Source: Phycisphaerae bacterium | Lineage (GTDB): Bacteria; Planctomycetota; Phycisphaerae; JAJVII01 | Reading direction: 5' to 3' | Assembly: GCA_022072085.1 (NCBI GenBank) | Contig: JAJVII010000014.1 | Span: 1-64,000, forward strand | DNA length: 64,000 nucleotides | In this document: piece by piece, positions 52,382 to 59,700 of the stretch | Layout of the letters: each line of letters begins with the position of its first letter | Position numbering within the stretch: the stretch's first letter is position 1 | Notes under the pieces: model-generated | The model's database searches: none | What the model was told of the DNA's origin: nothing | The model's input: the letters and a program-made list of their open reading frames with translations, nothing else | Program-made: the position numbers and the translations under genes

Positions 52382-52390
52382 AATACGCCG
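52379..52390 (+). promoter_or_regulatory. -10 box with leaderless start
   Basis: TAGAAT (52379-52384) then 6 bases then the ATG of the small membrane-protein gene. It overlaps the glk stop codon. Confidence 0.45.
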
Positions 52391-52621
52391 ATGCTGACCT
52401 TCCTGCTCACCCTGTTTCACGATCCCCTGCCGGTGCAGGACTTCTGGCCGTGGATGCTCGTCCCGCTGGCCGCCTCCATCGCGATCATCTACAAGACGCT
52501 CAAGGTTCCCAACGTCCGACAGGTCCCCCTGGCGGCGCTGACGTTGACGCTGACGATCCTGGGCGGCATGGTCCTGGCCGCCGCGGTCCTCTCAGCCATC
52601 GCCCACTTCTGGGTGTTCTGA
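52391..52621 (+). CDS. Small two-helix membrane protein
   Basis: A 76-residue protein I do not recognise by name. Two hydrophobic helices (WPWMLVPLAASIAIIYK and LTLTILGGMVLAAAVLSAI) are joined by a short basic loop LKVPNVRQVP. Small inner-membrane proteins of this shape are often left unnamed. It lacks a Shine-Dalgarno site and may be leaderless. It lies between glk and pgl. Confidence 0.6.
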   Translation: MLTFLLTLFHDPLPVQDFWPWMLVPLAASIAIIYKTLKVPNVRQVPLAALTLTLTILGGMVLAAAVLSAIAHFWVF

Positions 52622-52701
52622 CCCGCTTCGCGATCGCGACTGCGCGCCCGGCATCGCACTTGCGATTTGCTTTTCGCGCCCCCACGCGTCACAGTATCGC
52701 C

Positions 52702-53439
52702 ATGAGCGACACGCCCGACATCCAGATCCTGCCCGACGCAGCCACGCTCGCTCGCATCGCCGCTGACGCCGTCGTGCGCTACGTCCAGGAGCCGATCGTC
52801 ACCCACGGCGTCGCGACCGTCGCGCTGGCCGGCGGCTCGACCCCTCGCCGCCTCTACGAACTGCTCGCCCGCCCGCCGCACTCGACGCGGCTGGATTTCG
52901 CCTCGGTCCGCTTCTTCTTCGGCGACGAGCGCTGCGTGCCGCCCGACGACCCGCGCAGCAACTACCGCATGGCCCGCGAGACGATGTTCGTCCCCGCCGG
53001 AGTCGCCGACGCGAACGTCTTCCGCATCCGCGGCGAGTTGCCGCCGGCCGACGCGGCCGCCGACTACGAGCGGACGCTTCGCGGCTGCGGGCTGTTCTCG
53101 GGGGATTGGCCGGTTTTCGATCTGCTGCTGCTGGGCCTGGGTGACGACGGCCACACCGCGTCGCTGTTCCCCGGGACGGCGGCGGTGGAGGTGGCCGACC
53201 GCTGGGTCACGGCCAGCCGTGCCCCAGCCGACCCGCGCGACCGCGTCTCGCTCACGCTGGGGGCGCTGTGCGCCGCTCGGCAGGTCATCTTCCTGGTCAG
53301 CGGGCGGTCCAAGGCCGGCGCCGTCGCCCGCGTGCTGGGTGAGCCCGAGGCCGGCCTGCCGGCTGCCCGGGTCAGGCCCGCCGCCGGCCAGGTCCATTGG
53401 CTGCTCGACGCCGACGCCGCCTCGCAACGCCATCGGTGA
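52702..53439 (+). CDS. pgl: 6-phosphogluconolactonase
   Basis: A 245-residue NagB/RpiA-fold enzyme that hydrolyses 6-phosphogluconolactone in the oxidative pentose phosphate pathway. ATVALAGGSTPRRLYELL, VRFFFGDERCVPPDDPRSNY and LLLGLGDDGHTASLFPGT are the DevB/Pgl signature motifs. No zwf or gnd gene is in the window. A REP and a MITE-like element follow. Confidence 0.93.
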   Translation: MSDTPDIQILPDAATLARIAADAVVRYVQEPIVTHGVATVALAGGSTPRRLYELLARPPHSTRLDFASVRFFFGDERCVPPDDPRSNYRMARETMFVPAGVADANVFRIRGELPPADAAADYERTLRGCGLFSGDWPVFDLLLLGLGDDGHTASLFPGTAAVEVADRWVTASRAPADPRDRVSLTLGALCAARQVIFLVSGRSKAGAVARVLGEPEAGLPAARVRPAAGQVHWLLDADAASQRHR

Positions 53440-53460
53440 CCCGCACCCCGTACATGCGAA

Positions 53461-53494
53461 GCCGCGCTCCCCTGCGGGTCGCGGCTAGAGCGCG
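53461..53494 (-). repeat. REP element, third copy
   Basis: GCCGCGCTCCCCTGCGGGTC, then GCGGCTAGAGCGCG. It matches the REP pair around the RAYT gene 46 kb away and overlaps the left end of the element at 53485. Confidence 0.75.
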
Positions 53495-53694
53495 TTATGA
53501 ACTTTCGTGATCGTCGGTTGGCGATGGATCGCGAACATATGCGGTGACGCTTGCCCTTTCGAGCCGCCAGCGGGAGCTGGCGGGTAGATCGCACTGCACC
53601 GCGGCCGTCGCGTCGGTCCCAGCCTATCCGCGAACTCCCGTTCGCGGCTCGCAGAGGCAGGTCCCGGGCGCGCAAAGTTCATGACAGGCTCTAG
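53485..53694. mobile_element. MITE-like 210-base element with kissing-loop hairpins
   Basis: The ends are 21-base inverted repeats with three mismatches: CTAGAGCGCGTTATGAACTT(T) on the left, and AAAGTTCATGACAGGCTCTA(G) on the right. Inside are two perfect 8-bp hairpins with complementary tetraloops: CCGCCAGC-GGGA-GCTGGCGG (53564-53583) and CCGCGAAC-TCCC-GTTCGCGG (53628-53647). No gene is present. It could be a non-autonomous mobile element or a structured RNA. Nothing in the window encodes an obvious transposase for these ends. Confidence 0.55.
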
Positions 53695-53719
53695 ATGTCT
53701 AGCAGCGAGCGCGGGCGGT

Positions 53720-54160
53720 TCAGTGACCCGCGCCGTGCCGGTGCGTGTGGCCGTGCTCATGGCCATGGCCGTGGGTGTGGCCCTGGCCGTGGTTGTGGTT
53801 GCACAGGTGCTCCAGCCCGACGACGACCGACTCGCCGGCCAGGTGGGCGTCGATCACGTCGGCTACGGTTTGCCCGTTGCAGAAGCGCACTTCGATGCCC
53901 GCGCCGGTCAGCGCGTCCAGCGGGCGCTGGCCCAGCCCGCCGACCAGCAGCATGCCGACGCCGGCGGCCCGCAGCGCCTGGACCGACGCCATGCAGCCGC
54001 CGGTGGCGTGGCCGCCGTTGTCCACCACGTCGCGCATCTCCGGCTGGCCTTCCTTCAGCGTGACGACCGTGAAGCAGGGGGCGTGTCCGAAGTGCAACGA
54101 CCGGATCGACTCCAATCCGCCCGGCGACGCCGACGGCACCGCCACAATCTGTTCGCTCAT
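53720..54160 (-). CDS. NifX/NifB-type iron-molybdenum cofactor-binding family protein, His-rich tail
   Basis: A 146-residue protein with a dinitrogenase FeMo-cofactor-family domain (IVAVPSASPGGLESIRSLHF, the GGHATGGCMASVQ loop, LLVGGLGQRPLDAL). The C-terminus is extremely His-rich (HNHGQGHTHGHGHEHGHTH), suggesting binding of nickel, zinc or another metal. No nitrogenase genes are nearby, so a nitrogenase role is unlikely; small NifX-like proteins often act in iron-sulfur or metal handling. It overlaps the DUF134 gene by 4 bases. Confidence 0.82.
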   Translation of the reverse strand: MSEQIVAVPSASPGGLESIRSLHFGHAPCFTVVTLKEGQPEMRDVVDNGGHATGGCMASVQALRAAGVGMLLVGGLGQRPLDALTGAGIEVRFCNGQTVADVIDAHLAGESVVVGLEHLCNHNHGQGHTHGHGHEHGHTHRHGAGH

Positions 54161-54555
54161 CTCTGTTGCTCCTCTTGGGTGTGTCCGCATCCGTGCCGGC
54201 AGCGATTGGCCGACCCGTGACATTGCGGGCAATAGCGGCGCCCGCGGCCGCAGCCCCGCCCGCGCGGGGGGGGCTGTTGTTGTCCTTCCAGTTCCATCGC
54301 CGCCCCGCCCAGCAGGGCCGTCGCGACCTTCCGCCGCGCCCGTTCGATCAGTCGGCTGAACGTCGGACGCGAAATCTCCATGTGGATCGCCGCCTGCTCG
54401 TGGCTGAACCCCTCGGCGTCGGCCAGGCGCAGGGCCTCCAGCTCGTCCAGTTGCAGCAGCACGGTTTCACGGTGGCAGCCCGGGTCGTGCTGCGGCGAGA
54501 TCAGCCCGCCCCGCCAGCAGGCCCGCACCCGTCGCGGCTTACAGGGACGCGGCAT
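54157..54555 (-). CDS. DUF134 (UPF0251) helix-turn-helix DNA-binding protein
   Basis: A 132-residue regulator. MPRPCKPRRV at the start, a sigma-4-like helix-turn-helix (DELEALRLADAEGFSHEQAA, then MEISRPTFSRLIERARRKVA) and a C-terminal Cys/His-rich part (CGRGRRYCPQCHG, CRHGCGH) are typical of DUF134. The Cys/His tail suggests metal sensing. A perfect palindrome overlapping its -10 box implies autorepression. Translationally coupled to the NifX-like gene. Confidence 0.85.
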   Translation of the reverse strand: MPRPCKPRRVRACWRGGLISPQHDPGCHRETVLLQLDELEALRLADAEGFSHEQAAIHMEISRPTFSRLIERARRKVATALLGGAAMELEGQQQPPPRGRGCGRGRRYCPQCHGSANRCRHGCGHTQEEQQR

Positions 54556-54579
54556 GGCCGACCTCCGGGGGCTGGACGG

Positions 54580-54601
54580 TTATGAACATACGTTCATAAT
54601 A
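54580..54601 (-). promoter_or_regulatory. Operator palindrome over the DUF134 promoter
   Basis: TTATGAAC-ATAC-GTTCATAA (54580-54599) is a perfect 8+8 palindrome 25 bases before the DUF134 start. On the minus strand it overlaps the -10-like TATTAT (54601-54596). Confidence 0.7.
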
Positions 54602-54640
54602 GCACGGGACGGAGTTCTGTCAATGTCCGTTGCCCGCTTC

Positions 54641-54720
54641 GAGGGGCAAAGGGGCTGAGGGGCGAAGCGTCTTCTTCTCAAGGAATTCAAAGCTCTGTCG
54701 GACCTCTGCCCCTCATCCGC
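54641..54720. repeat. GAGGGGCAAAGGGGC inverted word repeat
   Basis: GAGGGGCAAAGGGGCTGAGG opposes GACCTCTGCCCCTCATCC in the divergent DUF134-ahbD gap. Same general design as the other word repeats. Confidence 0.65.
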
Positions 54721-54860
54721 TCTGCGTTCGATCCGGGCTGTCGGCCGGCCGGATCGGCGGATTTTTGACCCAACGCACTCCATTTGGTCCCGGCACGTCG
54801 CTATAGTTAAGGTGGTGTGTTGAGTTCCGACGATCTGTAATCTGTGCGACAGGATACGCG

Positions 54861-56000
54861 ATGAACCATGAGCATCCCCATGCAACGCGCCCCGGAGGGC
54901 ATCCGGGCGGACATCCGGGCGGCGGGGAGAAGGGGCAGGCCCACCAGTTGAGGCTGGTCTTCTGGGAGGCGACGGCCGGGTGCAACCTGGAATGCCGCCA
55001 CTGCCGGCGGCTGGACGTCTCCAGCCAGCTCAGCCACGACGACCTGACCACCGAGCAGGCCCGGGCGATGATCTCGGCGATCCGCCAGGCCGGCACGCCG
55101 ATCCTGGTCTTCTCCGGCGGCGAGCCGCTGATGCGTCCGGACATCTTCGAGCTGGCGGAATACGCCCGCGACATCGGCCTGCCGACGGCGCTGGCGTCCA
55201 ACGGCACGCTGATCGACGAGGCGATGGCGGCCCGGATCGCGGCATCCGGCATCCGGCGGGTCAGCGTGAGCCTCGACGGCGCCGACGAAGCCACCCACGA
55301 CTACCTGCGGATGCAGGAGGGCAGCTTCGCCAAGGCCGTCCAGGGCCTGCGCCACCTCAAGTCGGCTGGGCTCCAGACGCAGATCAACTGCACGGTCGCC
55401 CGGCACAACGTCGATCAGCTCGACCGGATGTACGAGCTGGCGCTGGAGCTGGAGGCCGACGCGATGCACCTGTTCATGCTCGTGCCGGTCGGCTGCGGCG
55501 CGAAACTGCCGGAAGAGGACATGCTCAGCGCCGCGAAGTACGAAGAGGTGCTCAACTGGCTCTACGATCGCAGCCGCGAGGGCAAGCTGTTCGTGAAGGC
55601 GACCTGCGCGCCGCATTATTACCGGATCATCCGCCAGCGGGCGGCGGCTGAGGGCGTGAAGCTGGAGATGGCCAGCCACGGCATGAGCGCGATGACCCGC
55701 GGCTGCCTGGCTGGCGAGGCCATCTGCTTCGTCTCGCACAAGGGCGAGGTGTTCCCCTGCGGCTACCTGCCGGTCGAGGCCGGGGATGTGACGGCTGAGC
55801 CGTTCGCCGACATCTGGAACGACAGCGACGTATTCAACCGGCTGCGCGACCTGGGCGAGTTGGGCGGCAAGTGCGGCCCGTGCGAGTTCAAGAAGGTCTG
55901 CATGGGCTGCCGGGCCCGGGCGTACTACGCGACCGGCGACTACATGCAGGAAGAGCCCTATTGCGAGTTCGTCCCGACGCGGCTGAGACCAGAGAAATAG
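54861..56000 (+). CDS. ahbD: Heme synthase of the siroheme route (AhbD-like radical SAM)
   Basis: A 379-residue radical SAM/SPASM enzyme. AhbD oxidatively decarboxylates iron-coproporphyrin III to heme. LRLVFWEATAGCNLECRHCR contains the cluster motif CNLECRHC, LVFSGGEPLMRPDIFELAEY follows, and the C-terminal Cys-rich region (CGPCEFKKVCMGCRARAYY) holds auxiliary clusters. The first 25 residues are a His/Gly/Pro repeat (HPGGHPGG). AGGATACGCG precedes ATG 54861. ahbC lies 132 bases downstream on the same strand. Confidence 0.88.
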   Translation: MNHEHPHATRPGGHPGGHPGGGEKGQAHQLRLVFWEATAGCNLECRHCRRLDVSSQLSHDDLTTEQARAMISAIRQAGTPILVFSGGEPLMRPDIFELAEYARDIGLPTALASNGTLIDEAMAARIAASGIRRVSVSLDGADEATHDYLRMQEGSFAKAVQGLRHLKSAGLQTQINCTVARHNVDQLDRMYELALELEADAMHLFMLVPVGCGAKLPEEDMLSAAKYEEVLNWLYDRSREGKLFVKATCAPHYYRIIRQRAAAEGVKLEMASHGMSAMTRGCLAGEAICFVSHKGEVFPCGYLPVEAGDVTAEPFADIWNDSDVFNRLRDLGELGGKCGPCEFKKVCMGCRARAYYATGDYMQEEPYCEFVPTRLRPEK

Positions 56001-56112
56001 CCACGGTTTACACGGATTACACGGACAGGAAGGATCGGGAGGAAATGCGGAAGACGGGGGACGATGAACAAGGATCCCCTCCGTGAAATCCGTGGCCGAT
56101 CTGCTCCCTGTG
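55998..56112. repeat. GCCACGGTTTACACGGATTACACGG inverted word repeat
   Basis: TAGCCACGGTTTACACGGAT and TACACGGACAGG oppose CCCTCCGTGAAATCCGTGGC. It lies between ahbD and ahbC, with the ahbD stop codon at its left edge. Confidence 0.75.
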
Positions 56113-56132
56113 GTGAAAGAACAAGGTGACCG

Positions 56133-57395
56133 ATGATTCATGTGAGCAAACTGTATTGCGAGCACCAGAGCCCGGGCGACTCGATCAGGTACGGGCAGGA
56201 TTCCAAGTCGCCCATCGCCGCACGCAGCCAGGGGCAGGTTCCCAAGACCGCCTCGCAGCGTCGGCCGATCGTCGTCTGGAACATCACCCGCAAGTGCAAC
56301 CTCCGCTGCCTGCACTGCTACACCGACAGCGAAGCCAAGGACTACGGCGGCGAACTGACGACCGATCAGTGCAAGGTCGTGCTGGACGACCTGGCCGCCT
56401 TCGGCGTGCCGGCGGTGCTGTTCAGCGGCGGCGAGCCGACCACGCGGCCGGACCTGCTCGAACTGGTCGCCTACGCCAGGAGCAAGGGCCTGCGCCCGAC
56501 GCTCTCGACCAACGGCACGCTCATCCACGGCGACAAGGCCAAGGCCGTCGCAGCCGCCGGGTTCACCTACGTCGGCATCAGCCTGGACGGCATCGGCGAG
56601 GTGAACGACCACTTCCGCGGCCTGCCCGGCGCGTTCGACCGGGCGATGACGGCGTTCCGATCCCTGCGCGAACTGGGCCAGCGGGTCGGCCTGCGGATGA
56701 CGCTCACGCGCCACAACTTCAAGCACCTGGAAGAAATCTTCGACCTGCTCGAAGCCGAGCGCATCCCGCGGGCCTGCTTCTACCACCTGGCCTACAGCGG
56801 GCGGGGCCAGTCGCTGGCCGGCGAGCGGATGGACCTCACCCACGCCGAGACGCGGCGGGCGATGGACCTGATCCTTCGCCGGACCAAAGACTTCCACGAC
56901 CGCGGCGTGGACATCGAAATCCTGACCGTCGACAACCACGTCGACGGGGTCTACCTCTATCGCAAGCTCCAGGCCGAGGACCCCGAGCGGGCCGAGCGCG
57001 TCCGCGAGCTGCTGGAGTGGAACGGCGGCGGCCGATGGTCGTCGGGCGTGGGCATCGGCAACATCGACTTCAACGGCAACGTGCACGCCGACCAGTTCTG
57101 GATGCACTACAGCTTCGGGAACGTGAAGGATCGGCCGTTCAGCGAAATCTGGATGGACACCAGCGACCCGGTGATGGCCGGCCTGAAGGACAAGGCCGCT
57201 AAACTGCACGGCCGTTGCGCCGCCGACGCCTGCCGCTACTGGAAGATGTGCGGCGGGTCGCTCCGCGTGCGGGCCGAGCGGGCGACCGCCCCCGCCGACG
57301 GCGGCCCCGGCGACCCCTGGTCCCCCGACCCGGCCTGCTACCTGACCGACGAGGAGATCGGCCTGACGACCGACGCCGCCTCGCACGCGACCTGA
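56133..57395 (+). CDS. ahbC: 12,18-didecarboxysiroheme deacetylase (AhbC-like radical SAM)
   Basis: A 420-residue radical SAM/SPASM enzyme. AhbC removes the acetate side chains of didecarboxysiroheme to give iron-coproporphyrin III. It begins MIHVSKLYCEHQSPGDSIRY, then VVWNITRKCNLRCLHCYTDS with the cluster motif CNLRCLHC, and LFSGGEPTTRPDLLEL. The C-terminal RCAADACRYWKMCGG gives auxiliary-cluster Cys. AAGGTG precedes the ATG. With ahbD and the siroheme decarboxylase-like genes it completes the post-siroheme pathway. Confidence 0.88.
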   Translation: MIHVSKLYCEHQSPGDSIRYGQDSKSPIAARSQGQVPKTASQRRPIVVWNITRKCNLRCLHCYTDSEAKDYGGELTTDQCKVVLDDLAAFGVPAVLFSGGEPTTRPDLLELVAYARSKGLRPTLSTNGTLIHGDKAKAVAAAGFTYVGISLDGIGEVNDHFRGLPGAFDRAMTAFRSLRELGQRVGLRMTLTRHNFKHLEEIFDLLEAERIPRACFYHLAYSGRGQSLAGERMDLTHAETRRAMDLILRRTKDFHDRGVDIEILTVDNHVDGVYLYRKLQAEDPERAERVRELLEWNGGGRWSSGVGIGNIDFNGNVHADQFWMHYSFGNVKDRPFSEIWMDTSDPVMAGLKDKAAKLHGRCAADACRYWKMCGGSLRVRAERATAPADGGPGDPWSPDPACYLTDEEIGLTTDAASHAT

Positions 57396-57607
57396 GGCCG
57401 GTCCACGCGGATCACAGAATGCGTTTGGCCGGGGGCCAAGGGGTCTGGCCCGCGATCGGACGGTCTGCCCCTACCCGGGATACCCCCTGAGTCGGCCGCG
57501 TGCGGCCAATCGCGTTGGCCGACCTCGGCCGGCGCGGATGCAGGGAGCTACAGGCCAATGCAGACAGGTGCAGAGCCCGGGCTGGTTTCGGTGGGGACCG
57601 CCGGAGA

Positions 57608-57656
57608 GGGGGGCCGGTCCGTTTTTCGCGAAGACGCGAAAAACGGACCAGCCCCC
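57608..57656. repeat. GGGGGCCGGTCC hairpin element, copy 1
   Basis: GGGGGGCCGGTCCGTTTTTC, then GCG-loop-CGC and GAAAAACGGACCAGCCCCC: a long near-perfect hairpin. It lies in the 470-base gap between ahbC and the next lipoprotein gene, a gap with no gene. Confidence 0.8.
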
Positions 57657-57689
57657 TAAGACGCGGTCGCGGTCCCGTCCGCGATCTTC

Positions 57690-57733
57690 TCCCTCTCCCT
57701 CGCTTGCGAGGGAGAGGGTTGGGGTGAGGGTGT
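57690..57733. repeat. CCCTCTCCCT-AGGGAGAGGG element
   Basis: TCTCCCTCTCCCTCGCTTGC, then GAGGGAGAGGGTTGGGG and TGAGGGT. Same element as 44994 and 48883. Confidence 0.8.
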
Positions 57734-57737
57734 CTTG

Positions 57738-57795
57738 GTTCCCCACTTGGAACTTGAAACTCGAAACTTGAAACTCGACGCTCGACACTCGGGGC
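57738..57795. repeat. CTTGAAACTCGAAACTTG word tract
   Basis: Tandem near-repeats of GAAACTTGAAACTCGA and GACGCTCGACACTCGG between the two GGGGAC hairpins; only one arm is seen. Confidence 0.55.
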
Positions 57796-57803
57796 GGGGG
57801 AGA

Positions 57804-57853
57804 GGGGGACAGGTTCCCTTTTCGCTAAGAAGCGAAAAGCGGACCAGTCCCCT
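57804..57853. repeat. GGGGGACAGGTTCC hairpin element, copy 2
   Basis: GGGGGACAGGTTCCCTTTTC, loop, then GCGAAAAGCGGACCAGTCCC. It shares its outer arms and the TTTTCGC/GCGAAAA core with the copy at 57608. Confidence 0.8.
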
Positions 57854-57862
57854 AACGCCACT

Positions 57863-58324
57863 TCACTCGGCCGGGGCGGAATAGCCTCGGGCGTCGAAGA
57901 AGGCGACCAGCTTGCCCTCGTGGCGCACTTCCACCCGCTCCATCCGCACCCGCTGGGCCGACGGGAAGGCGACATTCCCCTTGGTCGCCAGCCAGGTCTC
58001 GGGGATGCGCAGGGTCTGGCCCCGCTCGATCAGCGGGACGGTGTAGAGGTAGTCGTTGTTGACGGTGAGCTTCATGCCGTAGAGCGCCCCGTCGGAGGCG
58101 TTGACCAGGATGATGTGGTCGTTGGATTCGTTGTGCTCGTCGACCAGCAGGCGGACCTGGGCGTTGGTGGCCCGGGTGAGCACGGGCAGCGGCTGATCGG
58201 GCGCGGGCTCGGGGGGCAGGGGATATTTCATCGCCCCCATCTGCGGGGTGGCCGGGTTGACCTCGTCACAGCCGGCGGCGGCGAGCAGGGCGATCAGCAG
58301 GGCGGCGGTCGTGCAGCGGCGCAT
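57863..58324 (-). CDS. Small lipoprotein, unknown function
   Basis: A 153-residue predicted lipoprotein: LLIALLAAAGC gives the lipobox (Cys 19). The following Pro-rich stretch (YPLPPEPAPDQPLPV) is a linker, and the rest is beta-rich with LYGMKLTVNNDYLYTVPL. I do not recognise the family. GAGGAGG precedes ATG 58324, and a TATAAT box (58368-58363, minus) lies 40 bases upstream. Confidence 0.65.
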   Translation of the reverse strand: MRRCTTAALLIALLAAAGCDEVNPATPQMGAMKYPLPPEPAPDQPLPVLTRATNAQVRLLVDEHNESNDHIILVNASDGALYGMKLTVNNDYLYTVPLIERGQTLRIPETWLATKGNVAFPSAQRVRMERVEVRHEGKLVAFFDARGYSAPAE

Positions 58325-58434
58325 GGCGTGGCCTCCTCGTGTCGGGTGGGTGTCAACGTGCGATTATAGCATAGCGTGACCTGCACGCGGCAGCCAAGAC
58401 CGCCCGGACGACAGGGGCCATCCCATCTTCTCCG

Positions 58435-58465
58435 GCCAAGCCCCGTCGCAAGCGACGGGCTTGGC
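58435..58465. repeat. GCCAAGCCC hairpin
   Basis: GCCAAGCCCCGTCG-CAAG-CGACGGGCTTGGC: a 13-bp stem with one bulged C and no T tract. It lies in the 370-base divergent gap before nuoA, which also holds a TTGACT (58543-58548) as a possible -35 for nuo. No gene is seen there. Confidence 0.7.
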
Positions 58466-58693
58466 TGGAGTCGAAGATTCCGGGTTCCGGCCGCCTGCGA
58501 CCGGACCGGCGGACCGTTCTCTACGCTTGTGAAAAATTTCTCTTGACTGGGTCCGGCGGGGGGGCAATAGTACGTCACCTCGGGGTCAGGGAGTTTGTTG
58601 CGCTGGCTCCGAGTTTCTTTCACGCCGCGTTGAGCCCGCGGCGGACCTCCGCGGACGCCCGCGGGCGAGCCAGCAATCCATCGTCGGGAGCGT

Positions 58694-59113
58694 GTGGTGG
58701 ACGGTGCATCCATGGTCGCGAACGTATCGGCCTCGGCGGGGCCGGTGTCGGCGTGGGGGCCGGTTGTCATCCTGCTGGCGCTGGCGGTGGTGTTCGGAGT
58801 CGGGATGGTTGCGCTCAGTTCGCTGGTCGGGCGGCGGGTGCGCGGCCCGGTCAAGGACGCGCCCTACGAAAGCGGTGTGGAGCCGGTCGGCGACGCCCGG
58901 CGGCGGTTCAACATCCGATACTACCTCCTGGGCATCACCTTCCTGCTGTTCGACGTGGAGGTCGTGCTGCTGTTTCCCTGGGCGGTGATCTTCGGCCGAC
59001 AGCCCTGGCGTCCCGACGCCGGGGCGATGCTGATCACCGCGGGCGTGTTCGTGCTGCTGATCCTGGTCGGTTACCTCTACGAGTGGCGACGCGGGGCGTT
59101 GCGGTTTGACTGA
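58694..59113 (+). CDS. nuoA: NADH-quinone oxidoreductase subunit A
   Basis: A 139-residue membrane subunit of complex I with three helices. The conserved loop [22 protein letters not shown] and [17 protein letters not shown] are diagnostic. The start is GTG 58694 or 58697, the latter being better spaced from GGGAG. It opens the nuo operon. Confidence 0.93.
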   Translation: MVDGASMVANVSASAGPVSAWGPVVILLALAVVFGVGMVALSSLVGRRVRGPVKDAPYESGVEPVGDARRRFNIRYYLLGITFLLFDVEVVLLFPWAVIFGRQPWRPDAGAMLITAGVFVLLILVGYLYEWRRGALRFD

Positions 59114-59118
59114 GTGCC

Positions 59119-59700
59119 ATGGCCTTCGATATCGCCAGCCTGGGTGAGAACGTCCTGACCACGTCGCTGAAGCGCGTCGTGAACTGGTGCCGCAAGTACT
59201 CGCTGTGGCCGATGCCCTTCGCGACCGCCTGCTGCGGCATCGAGCTGATGGCCACCGCGGCGGCCCGCTACGACATGGCCCGCTTCGGCGCCGAGGTGCT
59301 CCGTTTCAGCCCGCGACAGAGCGACCTGATGATCGTCGCCGGCCGAGTCTCCATCAAGATGATGCCCGTCCTCCAGCGCATCTATCTCCAGATGACCGAG
59401 CCCAAGTGGGTCATCAGCATGGGCGCCTGCGCCAGCACCGGCGGCGTCTTCGACAACTACGCCGTCTGCCAGGGCATCGACCAGTTCATGCCCGTCGACG
59501 TCTACGTCCCCGGCTGCCCGCCGCGGCCGGAGACGCTGCTCGACGGCATCATGGCCATCCAGCAGGTCGTCGAGCGCGACGGCCTGCCGCCGCGCGGACG
59601 CGGGCCCCTCGGCCTGCACATCCCCGCCCCGGGCGGCGGGCGCGACCAGCTTGTCCAGCTACGCGTTGACGCGCAGAAACGGATCGACGCCCAGCCATGA
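59119..59700 (+). CDS. nuoB: NADH-quinone oxidoreductase subunit B
   Basis: A 193-residue peripheral-arm subunit that carries cluster N2 next to the quinone site. Cluster cysteines lie in [25 protein letters not shown] and [14 protein letters not shown]. Length and motifs are standard. It overlaps nuoC by 4 bases. Confidence 0.96.
   Translation: MAFDIASLGENVLTTSLKRVVNWCRKYSLWPMPFATACCGIELMATAAARYDMARFGAEVLRFSPRQSDLMIVAGRVSIKMMPVLQRIYLQMTEPKWVISMGACASTGGVFDNYAVCQGIDQFMPVDVYVPGCPPRPETLLDGIMAIQQVVERDGLPPRGRGPLGLHIPAPGGGRDQLVQLRVDAQKRIDAQP

Noticed and set aside
53485-53766. A 93-codon minus-strand frame
   Set aside because: It runs through the MITE-like element and the end of the NifX-like gene without recognisable domains.
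54807-57386. An 859-codon open frame on the minus strand
   Set aside because: It is antisense to ahbD and ahbC across their full length. Long antisense frames are common at this GC content, and its sequence shows no recognisable domain.
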